The translations under genes and the position numbers were made by a program. The notes under the pieces are model-generated. The model made no database searches. It had not been told where the DNA came from and saw nothing but the letters and a program-made list of their open reading frames with translations. Shown in pieces: positions 48,101 to 60,610 of a DNA stretch of 64,000 nt (the first letter of the stretch is position 1; every line of letters begins with the position of its first letter). The DNA comes from Gnetum montanum (Eukaryota; Streptophyta; Gnetopsida; Gnetales; Gnetaceae): contig MNCI01011145.1 of assembly GCA_015680685.1 (NCBI GenBank), forward strand, positions 560,169 through 624,168, read 5' to 3'.

Positions 48101-48194
48101 CGGGATTCTCTAGAAGCCCAATAGAAAATTTTTGAAAAATGCACTGAGCTTTAGGTCATAGACACAGACTTCATCCTAGTTAGGAGCCATGTAA
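48054..48194. repeat. Direct duplication in the P2 leader
   Basis: The phrase ttaggtcataNacacagacttc(g/a)tcctagttNggagccatgta occurs at 48054-48096 and 48152-48194. It shows an independent leader duplication relative to P1. Confidence 0.9.
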
Positions 48195-48655
48195 AGTGAC
48201 AATGGATTATTGAAAAATATGTTGGCTTCTAGAGAATCCCAAAGGCAAATTTTACAAAATGGAAAGTGTAGGTTGTTATGATTTTTACTCTGGGCCTTCA
48301 AAAGTCTAGCACTTGTTGTGAAAATGGCACATTTCCCAAACCTACTACAATTTACATACTGGATTTAGAGAAGTCCAACAATCAATGTAAAAATAATAAG
48401 CTATAATTTTTAAGCTAGGTTTCAAGGAAAAACCCAAAACTAGCTTATAACATTGAGCAAGAGGCTATAGCAAGTTACATGACACATTGGTTTTAGCAAA
48501 TTGCCAATCAAAATTGTGAAGTGGTGAGGCTACATTAGGTTTGGAAAGGAAACCAAAGTTAAATTCGAAATATTTTTCCCAAACATAGGTAAACAATGGT
48601 CAAAATCAACAAACAACAAAAGTCAGAGTAAGATTGGGTAAAGAATTTGAGTGGA
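48195..48655. other. P2 untranslated leader
   Basis: Between the duplication and the primer-binding site. No coding signal; corresponds to the region of P1 that holds its 160-base duplication. Confidence 0.5.
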
Positions 48656-48673
48656 GGTCCTTCTTCTAGCACA
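48656..48673 (-). other. Primer-binding site of unit P2
   Basis: Sense TGTGCTAGAAGAAGGACC matches the P1 site except for three transitions or transversions and has the same distance to the LTR edge. Confidence 0.6.
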
Positions 48674-48679
48674 AGAAAC

Positions 48680-49703
48680 TATAACATCTAAAAAATTTGA
48701 TGCTAGAAGGCCAAATATTTTAGAATGAAAATAGTTTAAATTCAATCCACGTGCCTCCAAGAAAAGGATCTAAAACATCCTAGATGGTCTTACTTATCAC
48801 CTGAGGACTTACAATATGTTAACAATGTGATTAAGTAAAATTATAAATGGAAATCTAGAAGCTAATAAACTAAAAATAAATTTGCATTGAACAAATGAAA
48901 TTGTAGATTTCTATTAAAATAATAAAATGGTTTAGAAGGTCAAATTTTATATGGGTACAAATTTCAATGCTTTGAATGTATCAAAGAGCCAAATGGAGGA
49001 TGCTGGAAACATGATTTAGCTGGTAGGGTATGCTCTATAGTTACCTTTTCTCTTCAGTAGTTTCAAGTCTTTACTATTTAAAGCTTGTTACTGGTCTCTC
49101 CAATACTGAGATCTACACTGTAGGTGAGATGATAGTTGTGGACTTCTAGTCGATCTGTACTACTCTAGATGTCTTTGTATCCAACTTGAATGAAAATTGC
49201 CAAAAGTCCTTTCAACTTGATCAACTTCAGTTTAAATAGATCATTTGGTAACTAATTCATTACTGCAACTTTCTTCCATAATTTTTGATAGATTATTACA
49301 ATTTCTAATGTGTGCAAGTCATCCCTTGGTAGTCTATTTATTAAATTTGAAAATTTTTATGCTTTTTATGCTGACTTCATTATTGCGCAGCATAAAAATT
49401 CAATGACCAAATTTAGACATTGGCTATGTAGGTCTCCTCAACATAAAATTAAAAGCCCAAATTTTATACACTGGCTTTGTAACTTGTCAACATAAAAATT
49501 TCCATGGCCAATGTAACAACCAAAAAATGCCAAATGTGATCATTTGAAAGGCATTTTCAGCCTTCCCAAGCTTAGATACATACAAAATACAACTTTTCCT
49601 ACCTAGACGATGAGCCATTCATAACTTATGAAGCATTTCTTAGCCTTCATAAGCTAAGATTTATGAGATTGCAGCTTATGAACTACAACTTTAAAATTTT
49701 ACA
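48680..49703 (-). mobile_element. 5' LTR of unit P2
   Basis: Left edge tataacatctaaaaaatttg aligns with the P1 edge at 9314 and the solo LTR edge at 14730. The right part (aaggcattttcagccttcccaagc near 49539-49563, ttatgaagcatttcttagc) aligns with the solo LTR at 24.26-24.43 kb. The right end is placed at ttttaca by analogy. No coding. Confidence 0.6.
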
Positions 49704-49799
49704 AAAAAAATTCTATCTCAAATTCTAGTGATAAAGGTTACAATGTCATATGTTAGGAATAATAAGGCACTTGTGTCTACCATAATTTTTCATCAAATT

Positions 49800-50500
49800 G
49801 TAGGTAGTTTTGATCATGGGCTTCAACATAGATTTCCTTTGTGGTGTTTTAATAGGTTTAAATATGTGATAGGAATATCTTATTTTTAGCAAATAGTCAT
49901 TAATTCTATAAACCTATGTTCTTGAAGCTTGCTTTAATCCATACAAGGTTTCATTTAATTTTCATATTTTACTTCTTTTTCATAGATAACATAAGCTTGA
50001 GGTTGGTAGATATAAACCTCTTTATTAATGTTTCCATTAAGAAAAGTTAAGTTCACATCTATTTTGGTGGAATTTAAGATCATGATTGGTAGCTATGAAA
50101 GGATGAGTTAAATGGATTTAAACATTCCTACTAGGAAAAATATCTTCTCATAGTTAATATGTTTTTTTTAGTTTGAATCCTCTAGCATCAAGTTTTTCTT
50201 TATGTTTGATGATTTCTCCTCTTTCATTAAATTTTATTTTATATAATCATTTATAATCAATCAAATTTTTTCTTTTGGGTTCTCTACTAATGCTTATGTC
50301 TAATTTTTCATGATAGCTTTATATTCCCTATCCATGTCTTCTCCCCATTCTTTAGTTTTTAATGCTTCTTCCATAAATTTTGGATCTTGTGTAATGGCTG
50401 AATATGCCATATTAGTGATGGAACTTAATCATTTTATCCTACTTTTCAAATTTATTTCCATCATTTATGTTTGAGGATGATCTCTTTCATATAATTTAAT
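49800..50500 (-). pseudogene. Ty1/copia reverse transcriptase fragment
   Basis: Read on the minus strand: AITQDPKFMEEALKTKEWGE, MDREYKAIMKN-T-ALVENP, then IDVNLTFLNGNINKEVYIYQP and ETLYGLKQASRT-VYRINDYL. These are the standard copia landmarks (EAxxxxEW..AMxxE...NxTWxLV, D-V-xxAFLNGxLxEEVYMxQP, LYGLKQAPRxWY). The KARLVAKG segment and everything after LYGLKQA are missing or unrecognisable, so it is a short, deleted remnant. The adjoining DNA to the right may hold part of its LTR. Confidence 0.8.
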
Positions 50501-51300
50501 CCTTCAAACATAGACCGAATCCAAAATGTATGAAGATAATTTATTTGCTAGAAAACAAGAAAACTATCTATCTTCAATTAATTCAAAGAAGATTACAATT
50601 ACAGTGATTCCACAATTCACTATATCACAAGTCACTCACACATACTTAATAATATTGCAGAGCATAAGGCTCTACAAGCACCCCATAATTGACCTTTATA
50701 TAGGACATAACTAAACTAGATCTCTTCTACAAACAAAGGACTAACATCCAACTGAACAAAAGAGTAATAATGGTCAAGCACATAATTAATTATATAGATG
50801 CACATACACTCATGTTATCTCTCTCAACAAACTTTCATGTGCTTAAATCTCCATCTTATAACAAAACATCGAAACAAAAAATATATTTATCAAATTCAAG
50901 ATAATAATCATAGGAAAATATTCCCCATGTTCAATTAGAAGATTCCCAACTATTTTCATCTTATTCTCACATTTTTCAGCTATCTTCAAACTTGTAATTT
51001 CCAACTTAAAACTTTTCCAAACCATAGGGGATGTTTACAAGCTTGATAGGAGATCTATCAACATCCAAGACTTAAATAAGAAGTCTCTTGATTATGGAAG
51101 ACGTTTCCTATTAAAGTAAGATCTTTTCTTCTAGGAAAAGATGTCTTCTATCAAGAAGAGATGTTTCTCATTTCTTTAGAATAAGAACTCTCTTTCATAA
51201 ACAAGACATCTTCTCTACAATTGTGACATCTCCTATCAATTCCTAGCTATTAGCATGAGATGTCTCTCCATCCTTCAAGATTTCTCTCCAAATTCACAAA
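50500..51300 (-). repeat. LTR-like DNA beside the copia fragment
   Basis: Contains a minus-strand TATA box (cctatataaaggtc, near 50690-50704). Repeated agacatctt / agatgtctt words (51080-51270) are also found in the 26.1-27.4 kb insertion. No coding. Boundaries not determined. Confidence 0.4.
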
Positions 51301-52400
51301 ACCTACAATTGACTCCTTGTAGGGATGAAAAGTGGACTTAGAAAAGATATTCCTACACCAAATGACTTTATCACTAGTTGTGGTTACTATACCATAACTT
51401 CAACATGAGTCATGATGAATTTTCCTTATTTGCACATTCATCACATGTGGGTCATAAGTTGAGCTCACTACACCATGAGATTACCACGAGTTATGGTTGA
51501 GAATTTTGGATAACTATGACTTCATCATAAGTTGTGGTTAATACTATAAGTTGATCACAACTTCACCATGAGGAGACCAATTAGCATGATTGTTAAAATT
51601 CTAGAATCTAGAATATCATGATTCATGATAAGCTTATGGTCTATTAACTTATAATGCCATGACTTTACTACAAGTTATGGTCAAACTAATATTTGCAAAT
51701 ATCTCAAGTTTTACAAGTTGAAATTCGATGAACTTTATATGTATAGATTCACCTTGTAATGATCTTTGATTTGAAACTTTAATATTTGCTAAATAGTCTT
51801 GATTTGTTGCAAATACAATGAAATTTAGTAATGATCTTTTAACTTCTATCCTAATGATAAAAACTTGGGAATCGGTGATGAAGTGTAGTTGATGTAAATA
51901 GAATGTAATATTATTGTAGTTACAAAATATAATTGACATTAATGTAGAGATAATAAATTGTAAATATTTGATTGTAATGATATATGACGGAGAAGCTTGT
52001 AAGAAACTGATGAAAATTGATGGAATATGAAAAATTGAGAAAGAAAAGATGAAATGCATGAGATTAAATGCTCAAATTTATTTAACAACTTTCATTTTAG
52101 GAAACCAAAGTATTACATCATGAAGAGACTCTTTAATTTATCAAAAATGATGAGGTCATACTAGGAAACATGAACCATTATTGCCCTAGAGTTTAGAATC
52201 TTTAAAAAAAGGTTGAATCAAGGCCATTATATAGTAATCCATTCATTAATTTAAGAAATTAAAAAATAGTAATTTTATTATTTTATATATTTTTAAGTGG
52301 TGCATAAATCAACTTTGGATTTCTTATATGTTCATAATCTTTATTTTTGAAGCATGATAAAATTTCCTTATATATCATACTAATGCCAATAAGAAATATT
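51300..52400. other. AT-rich DNA with a recurring agttgtggtt word
   Basis: Variants of acttcaNcatgag and agttgtggtt / agttatggtt recur at 51380-51680, partly in opposite orientation. A 136-codon open frame on the minus strand (52059-51649) has Ile/Phe/Ser-rich composition with no recognisable motif, and I do not regard it as a gene. Confidence 0.4.
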
Positions 52401-52439
52401 TTGGCTAGGACCAACCACTAATGGTGATCATAATGTCCT

Positions 52440-54755
52440 CCATCTATCCCAATAGGATAGTGATGGATTAATTTATAAGCTATAACTTAATATTGCATTT
52501 CTTTAGTGAAGGCAAGCTCCAAGACTTATATATTTCTTGAGAAATTAAGTTGACATGAGAACCTAAGTCTAGTAGAGCTTTACATGGTGCATTCCTAGCA
52601 ATTTATAAGTAAATCAAGGGGTTTTTAGGATCTATTCTTTTTCTATGAAGGCTATATGCTTTTATTCAATATATAATAGCATGATTTAGCATAATAGTCT
52701 TTATCTTCACACTTTGGTTCGAAGGTAGCTTATTTGATAGATGGGAAAATTTTACCGTTAAAGTAGGATTCACAACCATTGATGCTTAGATTGGTTTGGA
52801 TGAACTAATAGATCTAAAGAAGGGAAATTTTTAAGGCTTGTGCTTGGATCTACTTAAACTATCATACATTTGCAATTTATTACTCATGATGTATTCTTTT
52901 GTTATGGCTATGGCAAAATCTTACTTTTCATTAGTAATGAAATAGATGTTAAATAAATATAAGCTTATGGTGTTGAGTGTTGGTAAGGATGAAGAGCATA
53001 GGATAGAGATTCAACCTACGAAGGGACTAGCTTGTCGTACTCAAGAGAATAATAATGATGAGTTAAAGCATAAGTAGTAAAGTCATTAGGAGACATAGGT
53101 TGTTGGTTATAATATCCATATGAGTCTATTTTCTTATAGAAATATTACTACCTTGGTGGTGGCATTCTCCATGACAATAGATTTTGCCACTGCTATTGGT
53201 AGTACTCTGGAGATTGTGGTAGAGCCCAACTTTAATAATAATGTAATTAATCATAGGCATGTTGATAATTACCTTGAGGTTAAGGTAATTTCCTATGTGT
53301 TCGCCTTTTAATGAACTTTTCATTTAAGACATAAGCTTCATATTCTTGGAGATGTGGCATGACTAGATAATAACCTTACAGATGTTTGTATTAGCATATG
53401 TCACATTCATTATCATTCATATTTAAGTCTAAAATTTCTTCCATAAAAATTATTTCCATGTTACTCACAAATGTATCTATCTATGTCTTTCTTCTTTTTC
53501 TTATTCTTTTTTCTAACCTACTTCACTTCTCCTCCATAATCTTTAATGTTGATTAGAATCTTTAATCCCTGGAGTCTTACTTTTCTTCTACCTCAGTTAC
53601 AACTCTACTAACAAACTTTTAGATGGATGAGATTTTCTACTAGATTACATATTCTAATGATGCTTCTTTCTCTTGCTTATCAAGATAGATTTTCTTCTTA
53701 AGGAGAAATTCATCTAATAAATAATCATTTCTAACAATCTCCCTTGAGCATAGATCCCAAGGACCTTATAGATTTTTCTTTTGATTACATCTATGATGTG
53801 GCAAAGCTACTCCCATTGAGAAAAATCATGACCTATGTATCAATGTAGCAAAGAATATTATCTTCTCAAGGCTACATCAAGGGATTCATAATTACCTTGT
53901 TTTTACCCTTAAATCTATTTTCTCAAGTTGAACACCTTAAAGTACATTTGAAACTTATCATTGAATAACTCTAACACCATACTCCATCTATAAATAGATT
54001 CTAGTTCCAAGGACCAGTACCAACTTTCTGGTTCCTCTACAAGTGTCCTATGGAATAACTTAAGCTTCTATTAGTTATTTTCAATGTTTCGCAAGATACA
54101 AGCATCATGGAAGGCTTGTAGATAATGATGTAAATCAACATTGTAGCCTTCCTCAAACTTAGGAATGTTATTCATATCAAGCCATTTGATCTAGCTATTT
54201 CTTTGATGCCTAGTGAAATTGTGAAACACCTTGTAGGTATTCATCATAATTCTTGTTGCAAGTAATGGTTCATCATAGTCATCTCATTCATTTTGGCCTT
54301 TATCATGGTTATGTCTCCTATGGTGTGGCCTACTATGCCTTCTTTCTTGATGATGTCCTTCTTCTTCTTGCTCTTGTCTATATTCCCTTCTTCCATTTCT
54401 ACAATGGGATTTCCCATCATATTTACCTTACCTTTAATTACTTTGCCTTCAATCCTAGTCATGCTCCCACTCATCAAAGTTAGATGATGAGGAATATGGT
54501 AAGAATGAAGAGCTAAGAAAGTTATGTTGGCTTCCTTTCCTTCTCTAATTTCTTAGATGTTCTCTTACTTGGTGATTGGGTGTTGCCGACCATTTGGGAC
54601 CACTAACATTTTCCTTCAAGCTCATGACTAGAATCATGGAAAACAAACATGTTTCTTCAAACTTGAGTTTAGGTTTTTGCTAATCTCCAGAAACCCCAAG
54701 GCCCAAATGCCTCCAAATAAACTCAATGGTAATGTAGTGAAGTAATCATAAATGT
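52440..54755 (-). pseudogene. A3: third family A fragment with gag and retropepsin
   Basis: At 54240-54060 the plus-strand text (ttgtagataatgatgtaaatcaacattgtagcctt...) is the diverged counterpart of A2 gag at 43200-43300, so this is family A gag on the minus strand. The Pro/Ser-rich tail follows at 53.0-53.3 kb. At 52620-52480 comes a retropepsin: NAPCKALLDLGSHVNLISQE then IMITISGWS-PKYFLL, the Athila-type order of active site and flap. A1 and A2 have no protease, so A3 may represent the fuller ancestor. No RT is recognisable further on. The LINE at 54771 interrupts the upstream part. Confidence 0.65.
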
Positions 54756-54770
54756 GTGTTTGCTATTATG
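54756..54770. repeat. Target-site duplication, left copy
   Basis: gtgtttgctattatg, identical over 15 bases to 60596-60610. It frames the LINE. Confidence 0.93.
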
Positions 54771-54797
54771 GGGGGGGGGGGGGGTCGGACCCCAAAA
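54771..54797 (-). other. LINE 3' end: hairpin plus poly(C) tail
   Basis: Sense strand ends ttttggggtccgacccc and continues into a total of about 18 C before the target duplication. ggggtccgacccc can fold as a hairpin, and the C run extends its last arm. Plant L1-type LINEs normally end in poly(A). The tail lies exactly at the insertion boundary, so it is not a chance internal run. Confidence 0.8.
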
Positions 54798-55123
54798 TAG
54801 AATTTTATTAATTAAATGAGAATAAGTACATGATCAACATCTGAACATATTGATGGATAAATAGGGAGAAGAACAAAGACAAATGCGAGTGTTGAAAGAA
54901 AACATCTTGAAACATAATCATTCTCAGGGTGTGGGAGTACATGCTAGAGAAGGGAGTACATGCCAAAGAGCTACTAGATGCTAGGAATCCTTAGGAACTA
55001 CAAGTTTATACAAACAGGAGAACAACAAAGAGCTCAAAATGCTCAAAATTATGATGATAACACACTCCGATGTAGCAGATCGAGATTGGAAAGAGTGCAC
55101 GAGTTGGTGTATCTGCTCCAAGG

Positions 55124-58100
55124 CTACAAACAAAAAAACAACTGATTAGTATCCAACTTTAACTTAGAAGTATGAGATAAAATTTGGAAATGCACAAGGC
55201 GAAGAATTTGAGATTTTTCCATAATATTTAAATGGTCAGAGTTGGACAAATTAGTGTTCTGGAAAAGAGCAGTGCATCTGCGCTTCCATATAAAGTAAAA
55301 AATGAGGGGCCTAATAACTTTCCAAAGAAACAGAAGGTCTGAAGAGGGGGTGGCCAAAAAGCTGAATAAGATATCCTCATGGGAAAATGTGCAGAAAGGA
55401 AAAACCTTAGAAACCCATTCCCATGAAGTCTGAGCAAAAGGGCAATGCCAAAAAAACATGGACAAAATTTTCAGGACCTCCACAGAGAGGGTAGGTAGGG
55501 TTTGAAATCCCAAGGTATTCATGACGTTTTCCAATAGGCAGGCCTTGATGCAAGAGGCACCAAAGAAATTGCTTAATTTTTGGAAGAGTCGGAAGGCTCC
55601 AAACTTGTGAAAAGAGAGAGAGCCAAAACTGTTCAGACTCTTCTTTATGCCATGATCAATTGCAATGGTTAACAATCATAGAGGAATCATGCAACAATTG
55701 AAAGGGCACATGAGGTTTATAGGGTAGGAGGTTCGATCCATTAGTCCATTGAAGACCATGGAAGAGACTAGGAACCGAAGCTTTCACATGCAAATTCTGA
55801 TGAATGAAGTGATAAAGTCTATCGAGGCAATGGTGCATAATTTTGGAAGCCCCATATAAGTTTTCGAACATACCCCAAGTAATCCACTGATTGGTGAGAC
55901 AAAGATAGCTAAGGGAAACAACTCCCTTTTGAAACCAGATGGTAGCTACCCTGGCATTTGAGGTGGCTAGAGGAGCAGGACATAGGGACAGCCACCAAGG
56001 GCAAATCTTAGAAAGAAGAGTAGGGTTGATATGTATATTATTCCAATTCACATGAGAATGTAAGACTTGCCAAGCCTTCCAAATTCTTTTGAAAACATGT
56101 GTTCCAGGAATGATAATATCGTGAGGAGAAAGGATCCAATTAACAGGGTGGATACCCTTCCAGATAGACCTATTCTTAGGAAATGCTTGTCGAAGCCTTA
56201 ACTGAAGGAGATTCCCAATAATATTGGGGGCATCTAAGTGCTGAATCAACCACTTAGCGACAAGGATGAGACCTTACTTAAAGGAGTTCAAAAGGCCCAA
56301 ACCGCCTTTGTTCTTAGAAAGAGTTACTATATTCCAGGCTACATGATGAAAGCCTTTTTGAGAGTCCTTAGATGACCACATGAAGTCTCGAAGTATACGT
56401 TCAAGCTTTTGATAAGAAGCATGGGAAGGGGCCCAACATGACAAGTAATAAACATGGGTAGAGGCACAAATAGACTTATAGATTAGATACCTTCTGGCAA
56501 GGGTGAGGGGTTTGGTTTTCCATTTTTCCATGTTTCTTTGAATTCGAGCAATTACTTGGTCCCAGAGCTCGGACATTGGGCCTCTAAAGCAAAAGGGAAT
56601 TCCCAAGAGCTTAATGATCTCATGATCTTGAGTACGCTTCCAACTATAATTGGGCAAATGACTGTAGTTATTGGTGAAGCTATAAACAGAAGATTTTTGC
56701 CAATTTATGACAGATCCCGAGAGGGAGCAATATTGCTCTACTTGAGACAAGAGACACTGCACATTATCCGCATTGTTTTGAATAAGGAAAAATGAGTCAT
56801 CAACGAAATGCATATTGAGGAGTTGATGTTGAGGAGAAGATAGAGGAACCCCAAATAAAACATTATTTTGAATATCCAAGCTGATTTGATGACAGAGAAA
56901 ATCAGCTGCTATGATGAAGAGATAAGGAGCGAGAGGGCAACCTTGCCTAACAGACCTATGAATAGAAAAGGGAGAAGTGATGCTGAAGGTAGTCGCGATT
57001 CGTGCAATAGCATCTAAGAATAAGCATTCTACCATATGAATAAACTTAGGGCCAAAACCCAATTTAGTCATGGTTTGGATAATGAAGTCTCACTTAATGT
57101 TATCATAGGCTTTAGCGTAGTCAAGCTTCATCAGGAGGATATCCTGACCCTCATCCTTAGCCCACTTAAGACCTTCCTAAGCAACCACCACGTTATTTAA
57201 TATGTATCTTCTTGGAACAAAGCTAGTCTGTTGGGGGAAAATAATAAAGGCAAGGACTTTCTTTAATCACAAGGCCAAACACTTTGCCCAAATTTTGTAA
57301 ACCACATTAAGTAAGGTGATAGGTCGCCAATTGGAGATACAAGTAGGATCTCCTATTTTAGGGAGAAGACGAATAATCCCTTGGTTTAAGATTGGTCCTA
57401 AAGAGCCAGTAAGCATAGCCTCTTTGATAACATGGAAGAGGTCAGAACCAACCAGATCCCAATGCTTTTCAAAAATTCAACAGGAAAACCATCATAACCC
57501 GGGGCTTTCCCAGGGCTTAGGTTAAAGCAAGCCTGTCGAAGCTCAACTGGAGTAATATCGACTTCTAAAATTGTCAGCATAGAAGAATTAACCAGTTTAG
57601 GATAATTTAGAGTGGCTGTCGTGAAGGATGTAGGATCCATAGGAGTAGTGGTGAATAAGGCCTCAAAGTGTTCTTTAAGATAAGAGAGAAGACTATTTTG
57701 GTCAGTGATAATGGAACCATTTATGGAGAGTTTATCTAAAGAGGGTGAAGGGGGGGATTGGTTAAGGTACTTAAAGAATTCCTTACAGTTCTCGTCTTGT
57801 ATGTTTAGCCAAGTGAGTTGACTTTTAATCAAGGCACCTTATGCCTTATATACTTCCCAATGTTGAAATGCAATACGGGCTCTAGCAAGCTCCCCTTGAA
57901 GGTGACTATTGAAGGGATCATCAGTTAGTTTAGTCATAAGGTGCTCAATGGTAGAGCATATGTTGGTGTACTCTTGCCGAGAGCGAGAGGCAACTTCCTT
58001 ACCAAAATGATGGGCGAATTTCCTAACTCTACTAGTAGTTCGAAGCCACTAGTGGATCCAACCCGTTGAACCTAAGGGTCTTGGTTCAGCATTCCAAAGG

Positions 58101-58921
58101 CTAGAAAGAAGTTGTTGGGCGGAAGGAGAAGAGAAACATTGGCTATGTAACCTAAAGAGATGATAATTCCGTCGTTGGTGGTCATTATGGATTTGCATAG
58201 ATAAAGTAATAGGGAAATGATCAGATAAGGTTGCGTGTTGGTGGACTTTAGTAGTAGAAAGGGTCTGCCAAAAAGAAAGGGTGGAAAAGTAATACCTATC
58301 TAGCCGACTATAAATGCGAGCCTGCCCCTTACGAAGATTGTTCCAAGTGAAGCTGTTTAGAGAGCCACTAGCAGGGTTTGCGATGCCGTCCGAAAGATAG
58401 AAACGTTTCTTAAAATTTGACCAGGCGTGAAATTCTTGATGCGGAAGTTGAGAGAAAACACCCCCGAGCTTGTCATGAGAGAATTCCATCATGTTAAAAT
58501 CGCCACCAAAAATCCAAGGAATAGAAGGGAGGCTATGAGTGAGTTCATGCCACAGTTGGGCGCGTTCGGTAGAGTCATTGGGGGCATAAATAGAACAAAC
58601 TCCGAAGGGACCATGTGAGGATGAGAAAACAGCCCAGGTCACTCGGTGACCTAAATCGGACCCGTGCTGAAGGTGTTTATCTTTCCAATAAGTTGGATAC
58701 AGAATGGCTGCACCACCTTTGCCACACTCATGCGAAGTAGCAAGAACGGAAGAATGGGGAAGAAACCCGTTGGCTGAAAAAGATAATTGTTCGGCTGAGA
58801 TCTTGATTTCCTGGAGGAGGAGGAAATCCAAACTAAGATTTAAGCTAGAGATAAAGTTGCTAGCTCTTTTGCGATGAAGCCTGTCAGTTAGGCCTCGGAC
58901 ATTCCAAGATAGGAAGTTCAT
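55124..58921 (-). pseudogene. LINE ORF2: endonuclease, reverse transcriptase, zf-RVT
   Basis: Starts MNFLSWNVRGLTDRLHRK at 58921, with ATGA overlap of the ORF1 stop. The endonuclease (to about 58200) has LLLQEIKIS, WIFGGDFNMMEF and LSDHFPITLS. The linker is open except for TAG 58049 and TAA 57833, both in frame and both one C-to-T step from Gln. RT follows: GKAPGYDGFPVEFLK, then a one-base loss in an A run, NWRPITLLNVVYKIWAK, MKLDYAKAYD, VRQGCPLAPYLF and FVDD in place of FADD. A further TAA (56274) again replaces Gln. The zf-RVT part (55.7-55.1 kb) has FWHCPFAQTSWEWV and FYFIWKRR and contains a frameshift. The pieces are collinear and complete in extent, but the gene is inactive. Confidence 0.93.
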
Positions 58922-60547
58922 GAAGAAGCTCTAGTTGTTATGAGTGACAAGGAGGTAGAAGGATTGGGGTTAGGAGTGTCAGTTGTCATAGTAGAGGAAA
59001 GAATGGCAAAGGAGTTGTTGGTATTTACAATTAAAGATGGGTTAGTTTTGGGCAGAGGAGAGGAAGGAGGAGTGGTGGTGTTAGATGCTTTAGCCCTTTT
59101 CCTTCCCCCGACCATAACAAACTCATCTCGTAGAAGTGAGTCTTGGATTGATTGTGAGTGGATGATTGGTGCTTTAGACTTGGCCTTAATGAGAGAATGG
59201 GATTGAGAGACTCTTACCTTGAGAGGAGCAGACAAGAAAGAAAGGTGTGAAACATTGTTAGAAGTAGAACCGAACTTAATGGGACCAATTGGTGGGTTAG
59301 GTTGAGGAGTGACTACAGGACTGGATCTGGGAGGATTGGTTTGAGATTTTTTCTTAGCTAGAAAGGGACAGGTGGAAATGTGGTACTCTGCACGATGGCA
59401 GTAGCTACATGAGTTAGGAAGATAAAAATAGTCAACCTTTTGTTTAAAAACCTTGCCTCCAGCTCCTAAAGTTAAAGTGATTTTTTTTTTTGGAAATGTC
59501 TAGTTCGATACAGTAGCGACGATAGTGAGCCCCGTTAACCTCAATTCCACGGTCGGAGATGACTCGACCTAAGGTGCTAACTATGTCTCACTCAAGAGGT
59601 GAAAATATTAAAGGAAGATGAGGGAGCTCTACATAACAAGGGATAATATTAAAGGCTGGGTCGCTAACATTGAAATCAAATTTCCAGGCCCGGGGGATGA
59701 GTGTAGCATTATGAGCAGGGAAAATTTGAAGAGAGAGAGCTTTCTCGATTTGAGAAGCCTCCGAAAGCTCAGCAAGGACAAAATTACGAGCGTAATATCG
59801 AGCATGTGAAACTTGAATTCCATGAGCTTGTAAAATAGTTTTAATATGCAGATTGATGCTTAAAGAGCAAGGTAGATAACCTACTATTTGAAAAAAAATA
59901 AAATGTGCAGAAAATTCTTGAGAAAAGGAGTCAAAAATATCTTGAGGTATCAGAAAATCCAAAGGTTCTGAGTTGGGAGAACTCCACTGAGGAGAAGAAG
60001 AAGCAGCCACTGAAGATTCATCCATATCCTTGCCTGACAAGAGCTCCTCATCCATTGGAACTGGCTCCACGTCAGTAGGAACATGATGGTAGCCCTGGAA
60101 CAACCTGTAGCAATAGCACCACAATGCAGATCCTGCCGCCGACTCTGGTTGCGCAGATCTGGCCACGGGTTGCTCAAATCGGGTAGATCTGGCCACGAGA
60201 TGCGCACGCAGCACGCAACGTGAGGGAGGCGAGGGTTGAGATGGCGGCCAAACGAAGTTTTGACCTTGAGGCGGCACCAAGGCAAAACCCTGACCTAAAA
60301 CAGAAGCAGAACCAGGCCAGAAACCCTTGTTGCAGTGCGCAGGGTCTAAGCGCCATAGGTTGAAGCATCTGTCAGCGGTGCGACCGCGGCCATGACGGGA
60401 GGAAAATTGGCCGTGACTGGGAGCAGATCGGCCACCACCGAGACAGAAGGAAGAGCTGCTAGGGCCGCTGCGACCTACACAAAGGCTCCCGCAGAGGTGC
60501 GCGCTATTTTTTCTGCTGCACCAGCAGACGCGCACACCGTCACCCAC
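58918..60547 (-). pseudogene. LINE ORF1: gag-like RNA-binding protein
   Basis: The N-terminal part is rich in Ser, Pro and Arg, with GC-rich codons. The middle (about 59880-59640) holds FFQIVGYLPCSLSINLHIK, RYYARNFVLAELSEASQIEK and AWKFDFNVSD, an RRM/DUF4283-like domain typical of plant LINE ORF1. The frame meets TGA at 59588 (Glu-stop-Asp, probably once CGA), then a one-base change in a run of 11 T (plus strand 59481-59491). Beyond it a Cys/His knuckle, CSYCHRAEYHISTC (near 59410-59370), and a basic tail run to the stop at 58918-58920. The exact start codon is uncertain: the given limit is a GTG and the nearest upstream ATG is in another frame. Confidence 0.8.
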
Positions 60548-60595
60548 GGCGCAATGACGAGCGCTCTAGACGGCGCGCAAGGCGCAAGTCTCATA

Positions 60596-60610
60596 GTGTT
60601 TGCTATTATG
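60596..60610. repeat. Target-site duplication, right copy
   Basis: gtgtttgctattatg, identical to 54756-54770. Confidence 0.93.

Larger units (their letters stand above)
54771..60595 (-). mobile_element. Near full-length L1-type LINE, 5.8 kb
   Basis: Non-LTR retrotransposon on the minus strand: CpG-rich 5' region, ORF1, ORF2 (endonuclease, RT, zf-RVT), about 340 bases of 3' UTR and a terminal run of 14 C. The flanking 15-base duplications are identical. The 5' region keeps many CpG dinucleotides, and the disabling changes are few compared with all other elements in the window, so it is the youngest insertion. It landed in the A3 fragment. Confidence 0.93.

Noticed and set aside
51649-52059. 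136-codon open frame on the minus strand
   Set aside because: Low-complexity Ile/Phe/Ser composition, no motif, AT-rich context. An open frame of this length is expected by chance here.
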